Source of the DNA: Bacillota bacterium
GTDB lineage: Bacteria; Bacillota_I; Bacilli_A; Acholeplasmatales; UBA5453
NCBI GenBank assembly: GCA_023436805.1
Contig: JAEZHT010000068.1
Location: forward strand, 1 to 19,987
Direction of reading: 5' to 3'
DNA: 19,987 bases
The notes beneath the pieces are model-generated. The model saw nothing but the letters and a program-made list of their open reading frames with translations, made no database searches and was not told where the DNA came from. Of this stretch, positions 13,265 to 19,978 are shown piece by piece (within the stretch, counting starts at the first letter, position 1; each line of letters starts with the position of its first letter). The translations under genes and the position numbers were made by a program.

Positions 13265-14242
13265 ATGTTACGCTTCGGTTTAATTGGTGCTGGTGCGATT
13301 GCCCATGCATTCTCAACAGCGTGTCAAGGCACTGGCGTTACGCTTCAGGCGGTAGCCAGTCGTTCGATTGAAAAAGCCCGTGAGTTTCAACAAAAATACG
13401 GATTTATCCAAGCTTATGGGGATTACTTGTCTTTGTATCAAGACCCCTTAGTGGATGCGATCTATGTCGCAACACCCCATGGGTTACACTATGAACAAAT
13501 GAAAGAAATCATTCAACATAAGAAACACATTTTGTGTGAAAAAGCATTTACGCTCAATAGACAACAAGCATCACACATCTTTGAGCTTGCGAAAGCCCAA
13601 GGTGTCTTTGTCATGGAAGCGATGTGGACACGCTTCTTACCTGTCACACAAACCGTCCTGAATCGGATTCAAAATGGTATGATTGGTGAAATCCAATCGA
13701 TGAAAGTCGATTTCGCGTTTGGTGGTAACCCATCGGATGACGCCCGTTTGATGAATCCTGCTTTGGGTGGCGGCGCGCTACTCGATGTTGGGATTTATCC
13801 GATTACTTACGCCAATTTGGTTTTAGGTGTACCGAATACCCTTGAAGCTAAAGCACGCTTGACCCATACAAAAGTGGATGGTACTGTGGACTTAATTTAT
13901 CATTATAATCATGCAGTAGCAACCCTACACGCCTCTGTCATTGAAGAAGGCAGTAAAGATGCCTGGATTTATGGTTCTAAAGGTTCAATCAAAGTCCCAT
14001 TCTTCTGGGGTGCCCATGAGGCATACATCTATGATTTATCTAAAGAGATCATCGAACACATCGAAATACCACACAAAGTCAATGGCTACGAGTATGAAAT
14101 CCATGGATTCATTGAAGCCGTAGAAAATCATAGTTTTAGAACCCCTTGGATGAATGTCGAGAATACCCTAGAAATCTTACGCCAAATGGATGAGATTCGA
14201 AAACAAATCGGTGTCGCTTACCCCAACGAAAGTGTCTTATGA
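13265..14242 (+). CDS. Gfo/Idh/MocA-family oxidoreductase
   Basis: The 325-residue protein has an N-terminal NAD(P)-binding Rossmann fold (RFGLIGAGAIAHAF), the AIYVATPHGLHYEQM loop and the conserved CEKAFTLN strand (the usual EKP reads EKA). The C-terminal Gfo/Idh/MocA domain follows (EAMWTRFLPVTQTV, GGGALLDVGIYPITYA). The EAMWTRF and DVGIYP signatures place it near the dihydrodiol dehydrogenase-like branch, acting on sugars, polyols or similar hydroxylated substrates; the substrate is not predictable. It starts an operon: its TGA overlaps the ATG of the membrane protein gene, and an esterase gene follows. The start is supported by GAGGTGA five bases upstream. Confidence 0.92.
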   Translation: MLRFGLIGAGAIAHAFSTACQGTGVTLQAVASRSIEKAREFQQKYGFIQAYGDYLSLYQDPLVDAIYVATPHGLHYEQMKEIIQHKKHILCEKAFTLNRQQASHIFELAKAQGVFVMEAMWTRFLPVTQTVLNRIQNGMIGEIQSMKVDFAFGGNPSDDARLMNPALGGGALLDVGIYPITYANLVLGVPNTLEAKARLTHTKVDGTVDLIYHYNHAVATLHASVIEEGSKDAWIYGSKGSIKVPFFWGAHEAYIYDLSKEIIEHIEIPHKVNGYEYEIHGFIEAVENHSFRTPWMNVENTLEILRQMDEIRKQIGVAYPNESVL

Positions 14243-14736
14243 AAATCAGTCATTGGATTTATATCGCGTCTACGTTGCTTGTCGTTGGGATACTTTCATT
14301 CATCCTCAATCGATTCGGGATATTGACTTTACTTGATGGGTTATTTGTGATCAATAGTTATGTCTATTTAATTCCAATTGGTGGCTTCATGATTTACCTC
14401 GCCATTGTCTTATCTGCCCAGTGGTTCATCAAAGTACTGATGAGTATTTTCGTACTCATTGCCGGCTTTCTATTTTTCATCGTGGTCATTTTTGAAACCC
14501 CAACCAAAGTCATGCATCCTGAGGCAGGCATCATCGTGGAATCTCGATCATTCTTCTTCAGTGGCACTGACCGTTTTTATCAAAGAAATGGCTTGTTTTA
14601 CAGTGAGGTTTTCACCTGTGAGACGGGTGAAGATGCTTATTGCAACTACACATTTATGGATGGTGAACTCATCATCACTTATGGCAGTTATGGGGCTGCT
14701 GAACGAACCCACACCATTCCTTTGAAGGAGGACTAA
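14239..14736 (+). CDS. Membrane protein with three helices, unknown
   Basis: The 165-residue protein has three predicted transmembrane helices in the first ~90 residues (WIYIASTLLVVGILSFIL, YVYLIPIGGFMIYLAIVL, VLMSIFVLIAGFLFFIVVIF). A C-terminal soluble domain of about 75 residues follows, with a Cys pair (FTCETGEDAYCNYTF) that could form a disulfide outside the cell. The start overlaps the stop of the oxidoreductase gene (ATGA) and the stop lies inside the ribosome site region of the esterase gene, so the three are co-transcribed. I do not recognise the family, and the role is open. Confidence 0.85.
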   Translation: MKISHWIYIASTLLVVGILSFILNRFGILTLLDGLFVINSYVYLIPIGGFMIYLAIVLSAQWFIKVLMSIFVLIAGFLFFIVVIFETPTKVMHPEAGIIVESRSFFFSGTDRFYQRNGLFYSEVFTCETGEDAYCNYTFMDGELIITYGSYGAAERTHTIPLKED

Positions 14737-14738
14737 CC

Positions 14739-15470
14739 ATGTCAAAAATTCAATTATCGTTTTTCTCTCAAGCACTCGAAATGAACACATCGCTGACCGT
14801 TTTGGTACCCGATGATTTAAAAAAGAATGAAAAACTCCGTCCGTTTTATGTCTTACATGGCTATAATGGCGATCACCAAGACTGGACCAGACTCACCGCG
14901 ATTGAACGTTACATGCGTAATCGCCGTGCTTGTGTCATCATGCCTTCAGGGTTCAACGCGTATTATACCGACCATGTCATCGGACTACAATATTACACCT
15001 ATTTTATGAAAGAATTGGTACCATTTATCGAAAACCTCTTCCCAGTTCAAAAGGAAGCCTACATTTTAGGTTTATCGATGGGTGGTTATGGGGCGATGAA
15101 ATTCGCCTTAAGTAACCCAAAGAAATTTGTAAAAGCCGTCAGTTTATCGGGTGTCATGAACCCCGATTTCATCCGTGCCATCCCGTGGATGGTGAATCGT
15201 TTACCTCAATTTGACTTGATGTTTGGGAAGAAAACCACTGGTAAAAACGATTTGAGATTTTTATTAGAAAAGGATCTTAAAAAGGGGATTTTACCTGAAC
15301 TATTCTTAACTTGTGGTGAAAACGACTTCTTGATTGAAGATAACAAGAGCTTCCATCAATTCTTGACGGATAAACAAGTGCCCCATACCTATATCTTTGA
15401 TGATGGGGAACACAACTGGGAATATTGGGACAGAGGCATTCAAAAAGCACTGCCTTGGCTATTCAAATAA
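14739..15470 (+). CDS. EstD/EstA-like alpha/beta-hydrolase esterase
   Basis: The 243-residue alpha/beta-hydrolase belongs to the esterase D/tributyrin esterase group (S-formylglutathione hydrolase-like). The nucleophile elbow is GLSMGGYG with Ser113, the oxyanion region is VLHGYNGDHQDW (His40-Gly41), and the other triad members fit at Asp196 (CGENDFL) and His225 (DGEHNWEYW). It has no signal peptide, so it should act in the cytoplasm on short acyl esters. The ribosome site AAGGAGG sits at the end of the preceding gene, and a UUCG-capped terminator follows directly. Its partnership with a Gfo/Idh/MocA dehydrogenase suggests catabolism or deacetylation of a modified sugar, which is inference only. 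Confidence 0.92.
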   Translation: MSKIQLSFFSQALEMNTSLTVLVPDDLKKNEKLRPFYVLHGYNGDHQDWTRLTAIERYMRNRRACVIMPSGFNAYYTDHVIGLQYYTYFMKELVPFIENLFPVQKEAYILGLSMGGYGAMKFALSNPKKFVKAVSLSGVMNPDFIRAIPWMVNRLPQFDLMFGKKTTGKNDLRFLLEKDLKKGILPELFLTCGENDFLIEDNKSFHQFLTDKQVPHTYIFDDGEHNWEYWDRGIQKALPWLFK

Positions 15471-15471
15471 T

Positions 15472-15494
15472 AAGCACTTTCGAGTGCTTTTTTT
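15472..15494 (+). terminator. Terminator with UUCG tetraloop
   Basis: Arms 15472-15478 and 15483-15489 (AAGCACT/AGTGCTT) close a TTCG loop and are followed by T's up to 15494, two bases after the esterase stop. Confidence 0.92.
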
Positions 15495-15566
15495 CTATAC
15501 AAACTTGAGTATTCTGAATAGCATTTGGTCATAGCCATATTCATCATCGTTAAAGAAAAATCCCCT
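15495..15566 (-). pseudogene. Possible 3' remnant of a GNAT acetyltransferase
   Basis: On minus, 23 codons read RGFFFNDDEYGYDQMLFRIL... and end at a TAG (15495-15497). The RGFFFxDDEYGYDQM pattern resembles the C-terminal end of GNAT N-acetyltransferases. One base out of frame and directly upstream are codons for FVEVYREG, which resembles the preceding FYxxxGF helix, as if a frameshift split it. Nothing else of such a gene is present. The match is from memory and short. Confidence 0.35.
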
Positions 15567-15619
15567 CTCTGTAAACTTCTACAAACTTTAATTATTTGTA
15601 GTGTCTACTCTAAGGGGAT
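15553..15619 (-). terminator. Long imperfect hairpin ending the gpx/rib operon
   Basis: Outer arms 15560-15566 and 15613-15619 (ATCCCCT/AGGGGAT) enclose an inner perfect stem, 15579-15585 with 15595-15601 (CTACAAA/TTTGTAG). The minus strand continues with GGGGATTTTTCTTT. At about 60 nt it is far longer than the other terminators here. It lies about 20 bp after the HAD stop codon. Confidence 0.65.
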
Positions 15620-15639
15620 CATATCAGTGGTTTTATCTT

Positions 15640-16287
15640 TTATAGTATTTTTTTCAATTCACGGATGTCTCGGATTTGGTAGGTGGACCCAATGAATTCT
15701 TCATCTTTACCATAACCATATAAGCAAGCCACCGTATCGATTTGATTGGCATGTCCCGATTCCATATCATGGATCCGGTCACCGACCATCAATATCGGTT
15801 GTGGGAGTGAACCTTTGAGTTGCTTTAAGATGTCTTTCTTAGGTATGTAATCATACATTTCAGAAGATACAAATAGATCAAAATATCGGTCCAATTGGAA
15901 TTCGTTTTTATTGATTTCCATATAGTAGTTTTTAGAATTTGATAAGTAGACCAAAGTATAGCCCTTTTCTTTTAAATAGGCTAAAGTATCTAATGCACCT
16001 TCAAACAATACCCCTTCATGGTTTAATATGGAGTCTCTCATCGCTTCACCAATCATTTTTGAAACCACTGAAATGACTTCCGGGGGTATGGCTGGTTGGA
16101 AAGATGCCCACATTTCGGGTGGGTTTTGTCCTAAAAAGCGTTTGACTTCATCTTTGGTCCAGTCTTTTTTGGCTTGATGGCCATGTTGGACCAAATAGTC
16201 AAAGGCTTTTAGGAACGCTTTATAATAGATTTGGATACTGTCATGGATGGTACCATCATAATCCAAACAGATGGTTTTATACGCCAT
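15640..16287 (-). CDS. HAD-family phosphatase, last gene of the gpx/rib operon
   Basis: The 215-residue HAD hydrolase has motif I LDYDGTIHDS (Asp9, Asp11), a C1-type helical cap (about 17-85), motif II YLSNSK, and the motif III lysine near PKKDIL. Motif IV is VGDRIHDMESG. It resembles the phosphoglycolate phosphatase/PpaX group; sequence alone does not give the substrate. It starts three bases after the stop of the GTP cyclohydrolase gene, with its ribosome site (AAGGAAT) in that gene. Dephosphorylation of 5-amino-6-(5-phosphoribitylamino)uracil is done by promiscuous HAD enzymes in known organisms, so that step is an attractive guess from position. A housekeeping phosphatase role is equally possible. 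Confidence 0.88.
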   Translation of the reverse strand: MAYKTICLDYDGTIHDSIQIYYKAFLKAFDYLVQHGHQAKKDWTKDEVKRFLGQNPPEMWASFQPAIPPEVISVVSKMIGEAMRDSILNHEGVLFEGALDTLAYLKEKGYTLVYLSNSKNYYMEINKNEFQLDRYFDLFVSSEMYDYIPKKDILKQLKGSLPQPILMVGDRIHDMESGHANQIDTVACLYGYGKDEEFIGSTYQIRDIRELKKIL

Positions 16288-16290
16288 AAA

Positions 16291-17493
16291 TTATTCCTTG
16301 AATTTGAGCATGTGACCCATTTTATCTTTTTTGGTCTTCATGTAAAACTCATTACGTTCGTTGTGGTTGAGTTGGATCGGTTCTCTTGAAGCAATCTCAA
16401 TGCCATAACCGGTTAAACCTGACAGTTTTAATGGGTTGTTGGTCATGAGCTTGACTTTGGTTACACCCAAATCATTTAAGATTTGAGCCCCAATACCATA
16501 GTCTCTTAAGTCTTCAGCAAAGCCAAGTGCGAGGTTGGCTTCAACGGTGTCCATCCCTTGATCTTGAAGATTATATGCTTTGATTTTATTGATTAAACCA
16601 ATCCCACGGCCTTCTTGACGCATATAAACCAATACACCTTTACCGGCTTTTTCAATCTTATCCAAAGCGGCTTGGAGTTGTTCACCACAGTCACATTTCA
16701 TTGAACCAAAAGCGTCTCCTGTTAAACATTCGGAGTGGACTCTTACCAAGACTTCATCGCCAGGTTTGATGTCCCCTTTGACTAAAGCAACATGGTGTTC
16801 GCCACTGATCGCGTTTTCAAAACCAATCATTCTAAAATCCCCATGTGAGGTTGGTAAGTTCGCTTCAGCGGCACGTTTGATGAAGTTTTCACTGCGTTTA
16901 CGGAACTCGATTAAACTTGAAACAGCGGTCCATTTTAACCCGAGTTTTTGAGCCAAATCTCTGAGTTCATATAAACGGTAAGGTTCACCAGATTCTTTTA
17001 AGATGATCGAAGTCACCCCAGCTGGGTATAACCCAGCGAGTTTAGCGAAATCTACCGAAGCCTCAGGACGACCTGCACGCTTTAAGACCCCACCTTGACG
17101 GTATTGAATCGGGAAAATGACCCCTGGTTGAAGAAACGACCCTGGTTTGGTTTCTGGATTCAAAATCGCATTGATTGTTTTTAACGCTTTTTCAGTGCGA
17201 TTCCCCGTACAATTGAGTTCAACGGACATCACTTTCGCGGTTTGATACGCGGTGATGGTTTGTTCGTATAAGGCTTGAATGCCTAGGGCGTGGAATCTTT
17301 CTTTATCGGTGGTGATGTTGATGATGCCTTTCGCATATTTTTCCATTAAAGCCAAGGTTTCTGTATTGACTTTTTCAGCGGCTACGACAAAATCTCCGGT
17401 ATTATCTTCATCGTAATCATCGACCAAGATGATGGGTTTACCGGCTTTGATGTCTTCTAAAACTTCTTCTACTGTGTGAAATAAATTATCCAT
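16291..17493 (-). CDS. ribBA: RibBA-like protein: intact GTP cyclohydrolase II, degenerate DHBP synthase
   Basis: The 400-residue protein has the normal RibBA layout. The C-terminal GTP cyclohydrolase II half (about 205-400) is canonical: VRVHSECLTGD, zinc ligands Cys256, Cys267, Cys269 (MKCDCGEQL), RQEGRGIGLINK, DLRDYGIGAQIL. It should turn GTP into the diaminopyrimidine that RibD uses. The DHBP synthase half keeps the fold but not the active site. DDEDRENEGD reads DDYDEDNTGD (Glu29, Asp30, Thr32), RPGH reads QPGV (Val125), GHTEA reads GRPEA (Arg142), GVICE reads GVTSI (Ile163), and the GIS-x-DR loop is lost. It is probably inactive. The ATG follows the ribD stop by one base with AAAGGAG upstream. 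Confidence 0.93.
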   Translation of the reverse strand: MDNLFHTVEEVLEDIKAGKPIILVDDYDEDNTGDFVVAAEKVNTETLALMEKYAKGIINITTDKERFHALGIQALYEQTITAYQTAKVMSVELNCTGNRTEKALKTINAILNPETKPGSFLQPGVIFPIQYRQGGVLKRAGRPEASVDFAKLAGLYPAGVTSIILKESGEPYRLYELRDLAQKLGLKWTAVSSLIEFRKRSENFIKRAAEANLPTSHGDFRMIGFENAISGEHHVALVKGDIKPGDEVLVRVHSECLTGDAFGSMKCDCGEQLQAALDKIEKAGKGVLVYMRQEGRGIGLINKIKAYNLQDQGMDTVEANLALGFAEDLRDYGIGAQILNDLGVTKVKLMTNNPLKLSGLTGYGIEIASREPIQLNHNERNEFYMKTKKDKMGHMLKFKE

Positions 17494-17494
17494 G

Positions 17495-18577
17495 TTAAGC
17501 TCCTTTTATGATAGTACCAGCCATGAGGATGTCATCTCCATATGGGGTATATGTAACGTTTTTGAGTTGATAGGCATCACTCATGAGGGCGACCCCCTCG
17601 CCACCCACCGGGGTGAGTGCGTTTTTACCACCGATGAGTTTCGGTGCGATGAATGCGTAAACTTTATCGACAATGCCAGATTCTAAGGCCTTGCCATGGG
17701 TATAAGACCCGCCTTCAATCAAGACAGAATCGACTTTTTCTTCACCCAATTTATCCATCAATTGAACAAAATCAATCTCAGGCATTTGGATGATACGAAC
17801 ACCTTGGTCCACCAAGCGTTGTTCGTATTTTTTTGTGACAATCCAAGTGGGTTGGACAGTCGCGGTCTTAATCACGTAAGCATCCCTAGGGATGGATAGT
17901 TCTGGGTCGATGATGATTCGGATTGGATTACGGTGTGGTTTGTCCAAACGGGTGTTTAATCTCGCATCGTCATGGATGATGGTATTGACACCCACCAGGA
18001 TGGCCATGTGTCTGTTTCTCAGTTCATGGACATACGCCCTCGAGGCTTCATTGGTGATCCATTTAGAGTCGTTATCTTTGGTTGCGAGTTTCCCATCGGC
18101 GGTCATCGCGTATTTGATTGAAACAAACGGTTTTTTGGTTTGAATGTATTTTAAGAAGATTTCATTTTGAAGTTCGACTTCATCGCTCATCAAACCGTAT
18201 TCCACTTCAATCCCAGCATTTTTAAGGATTTCTATCCCCTTCATGTTGACCAAAGGGTTTGGATCGGTTTTCGCGATGATGACTTTTTTAATCTTCTTTT
18301 CAACAATCTTTAAGGCACACGGTGGTGTTTTCCCATAGTGGGCACACGGTTCTAAGGTAACGAACATCGTCGCCCCTTCGACATCTTCGGTGGCGTGATT
18401 AAAAGCATTCACTTCAGCGTGGGGTCCACCATAACGTTCATGGTAGCCTTCACCGATGATTTTGCCATCTTTCACGATGATTGAACCTACCAGTGGGTTG
18501 GGGTTAACAAATCCTTCCCCCTTTTGGGCGAGTTCAATCGCTTTTTGCATATAGGCTTTCTTTTCTAGTTCGGTCAT
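17495..18577 (-). CDS. ribD: Bifunctional riboflavin deaminase/reductase RibD
   Basis: The 360-residue protein has a zinc-dependent pyrimidine deaminase domain (residues 1-145) with GPHAEVNAF (His53, Glu55) and EPCAHYGKTPPC (Cys78, Cys87). A dihydrofolate reductase-like reductase domain follows (VSIKYAMTADGKLAT, SKWITNEASR, ILVGVNTIIHDDARLNTR, LIEGGSYTHGKAL). It carries out the second and third steps of riboflavin synthesis, giving 5-amino-6-(5-phosphoribitylamino)uracil. Both active sites look intact and the length is normal. Its ATG overlaps the stop of the ohrR gene (ATGA), so it is translationally coupled to a peroxide-sensing repressor. No FMN riboswitch precedes it. Confidence 0.96.
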   Translation of the reverse strand: MTELEKKAYMQKAIELAQKGEGFVNPNPLVGSIIVKDGKIIGEGYHERYGGPHAEVNAFNHATEDVEGATMFVTLEPCAHYGKTPPCALKIVEKKIKKVIIAKTDPNPLVNMKGIEILKNAGIEVEYGLMSDEVELQNEIFLKYIQTKKPFVSIKYAMTADGKLATKDNDSKWITNEASRAYVHELRNRHMAILVGVNTIIHDDARLNTRLDKPHRNPIRIIIDPELSIPRDAYVIKTATVQPTWIVTKKYEQRLVDQGVRIIQMPEIDFVQLMDKLGEEKVDSVLIEGGSYTHGKALESGIVDKVYAFIAPKLIGGKNALTPVGGEGVALMSDAYQLKNVTYTPYGDDILMAGTIIKGA

Positions 18578-19008
18578 GATTTGTCTCCTTCGAGGTAGTC
18601 ATTGTATACCCCTTTGAGGATGAAATACAACTGCTTTGCTTTTTCAAAATCGATTTGAACGCATTGTAAAAGACGTTCAGGCACAACTTTACATGCCTCA
18701 CCTAAATCTTTACCTGCTTTGGTCAAACTGATGTAGACCTTTCTTTGATCTTCTAAATCTCTAACGCGTGTAACGCGTCCTTCTTTTTCTAGTTTCTTCA
18801 ATAAGGGTGTCAATGTACCTGAATCGAGTTGGAGTTTATCCCCCAGTTCAGAGACGAGTTGATGGTCTTGTTCCCATAAAGCAATCATTGTGATGTATTG
18901 TGTATAGGTTAAACCGAATGGGTCTAATATGTCTTTATACGCTTTGATGACATTACGAGAACTCGCATACAGTAAGAAACACAATTGCTCATCGAGTTTC
19001 CAGTTCAT
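18574..19008 (-). CDS. ohrR: OhrR-type MarR-family peroxide sensor/repressor
   Basis: The 144-residue MarR-family protein matches the OhrR group closely: LDEQLCFLLYASSRNVIKAY with the redox-sensing cysteine at position 10 (Cys15 in B. subtilis OhrR). FGLTYTQYITMIALWEQD carries the tyrosines that contact that cysteine. LDSGTLTPLLKKLEKEGRVTR is the recognition helix region, and DQRKVYISLTKAG is the wing. It should be a cytoplasmic dimer that releases DNA when the cysteine is oxidised by organic peroxides. The ATG directly follows the gpx stop (TAA-ATG) and the end overlaps ribD. An OhrR-type inverted repeat at the operon promoter predicts autoregulation. Only one cysteine is needed in the 1-Cys class; a second (LLQCVQ) lies near the C-terminus. 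Confidence 0.92.
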   Translation of the reverse strand: MNWKLDEQLCFLLYASSRNVIKAYKDILDPFGLTYTQYITMIALWEQDHQLVSELGDKLQLDSGTLTPLLKKLEKEGRVTRVRDLEDQRKVYISLTKAGKDLGEACKVVPERLLQCVQIDFEKAKQLYFILKGVYNDYLEGDKS

Positions 19009-19521
19009 TTATAACAACCCCTGGATGAAGGACTCCATTTCTTCTGGGGTGAAGCTTGGTCCAAAACGATAAACGACGTTCCCGTTACGATCAACTAAAA
19101 ACTTGGTAAAGTTCCATTTGATGGTATTTGCCCCACGGATACGGTCGATGAGTGAAGATTTGGTTTTCGGGTAATCGACGGCTTTTTTCGCGCGCAAATA
19201 TTTAAACAGTGGGTCTGCATGTTTGCCATTGACATCGACTTTATCGAATATTTCAAATTTGGTGCCGAATTTGAGTTTGCAGAAAGATTCAATCTCTTTA
19301 CCCGATTCTGGGGCTTGGTTCATGAATTGGTTACAAGGAAAGTCTAGTACTTCTAACCCTTGCTTGTTGTATTTTTCATAGAGTGCTTCTATCCCATCGT
19401 ATTGCTTGGTATAGCCACATTTGGTTGCACTATTGAAAATCAACAATACTTTGCCTTCATACTTGCTTAGAGATGCTTTTTGTTGATTTAAACGTTTGAC
19501 TTCGAATTCGTAAATTGACAT
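19009..19521 (-). CDS. gpx: Glutathione peroxidase-family thiol peroxidase
   Basis: The 170-residue protein has the glutathione peroxidase fold with the catalytic cysteine at 35 (FNSATKCGYTKQY) and the rest of the tetrad, Gln69 (FPCNQFMNQAPE) and Trp136-Asn137 (IKWNFTKFLV). It uses cysteine, not selenocysteine. A second cysteine (FC81KLKFG) is where non-selenium Gpx enzymes place the resolving residue, so thioredoxin is a likelier reductant than glutathione. It would reduce H2O2 and organic or lipid hydroperoxides. I start it at the ATG at 19521; a TTG five codons earlier lies in the GGAGGA ribosome site. It heads the operon with the peroxide sensor OhrR. Confidence 0.94.
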   Translation of the reverse strand: MSIYEFEVKRLNQQKASLSKYEGKVLLIFNSATKCGYTKQYDGIEALYEKYNKQGLEVLDFPCNQFMNQAPESGKEIESFCKLKFGTKFEIFDKVDVNGKHADPLFKYLRAKKAVDYPKTKSSLIDRIRGANTIKWNFTKFLVDRNGNVVYRFGPSFTPEEMESFIQGLL

Positions 19522-19534
19522 TGTCTTATCCTCC

Positions 19535-19557
19535 AATTAATTGTATTCAATTTAATT
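19535..19557 (-). promoter_or_regulatory. OhrR-type operator
   Basis: On minus, AATTAAATTG-AATA-CAATTAATT is a near-perfect inverted repeat, one base short in the second arm. It closely resembles the TACAATT...AATTGTA-type operator known for B. subtilis OhrR. It covers the expected transcription start and touches the -10 box, the right place for repression. Confidence 0.65.
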
Positions 19558-19582
19558 TTATCAAATATACTTTGAAATTCAA
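19555..19582 (-). promoter_or_regulatory. Promoter of the gpx-ohrR-ribD-ribBA-HAD operon
   Basis: On minus, TTGAAT (19577-19582), a 16-bp spacer, and TAAAAT (19555-19560) preceded by TG in the extended -10 position. I see no other good promoter inside the operon. Confidence 0.68.
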
Positions 19583-19599
19583 GCGAGATACATCTTAAG

Positions 19600-19632
19600 A
19601 AAAAGACACAAATTGAAATCAATCTGTGTCTT
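19600..19632 (-). terminator. Terminator of the right-edge membrane protein gene
   Basis: Arms 19603-19615 and 19620-19632 form a 13-bp stem with one G-T pair (AAGACACA.../...TGTGTCTT), followed by T's on minus. It insulates the gpx promoter from upstream transcription. Confidence 0.9.
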
Positions 19633-19978
19633 GAAATAGTAAGAAATATAACCCAATCACTGGAAGGAGTGATATGTACGGTTTTTTGAATGTTTTAAAG
19701 GACAAATATATCGATAATCCATATAAGAATATGAAATCAAATGTCATGATGTGGACGAATGAGTCATTTAAGAATGCCTCATAATACAGATGGAAATCAC
19801 CCAATATCACACCATAACCAATCGTCATGACTGATATGATCAACCCTATCAAAGCAACTAAGTGCGTTTTTTTGGATACCGGTTTGGCTGTGAACTTACT
19901 ATCAATAAACGGTATGGTTAAGATGAACCCACCCAACATAAATCCCATCGATAAAAATACCCATTGTTTTTGATTCAT
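19619..19978 (-). CDS. Membrane protein, unknown, possibly cut by the window edge
   Basis: At least 119 residues with about four transmembrane helices (WVFLSMGFMLGGFILTIPF, LVALIGLIISVMTIGYGVIL, FVHIMTFDFIFLYGLSIYL, ISLLPVIGLYFLLF) and a basic loop (SKKTH). The frame stays open from the ATG at 19976-19978 to the edge of the window, and no convincing ribosome site is visible in the nine bases left. The true start may therefore lie outside. The pattern (short TM repeats with FHLYYEAFLNDSFVHIMTFDF) resembles uncharacterised small membrane proteins; I cannot name a family. The TGA stop lies within its own terminator hairpin. Confidence 0.78.
   Translation of the reverse strand: MNQKQWVFLSMGFMLGGFILTIPFIDSKFTAKPVSKKTHLVALIGLIISVMTIGYGVILGDFHLYYEAFLNDSFVHIMTFDFIFLYGLSIYLSFKTFKKPYISLLPVIGLYFLLFQDTD

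Noticed and set aside
17495..19600. FMN riboswitch upstream of ribD or gpx
   Set aside because: There is no leader of riboswitch length before ribD, which overlaps ohrR, and the short gpx leader shows none of the conserved FMN aptamer blocks I know.
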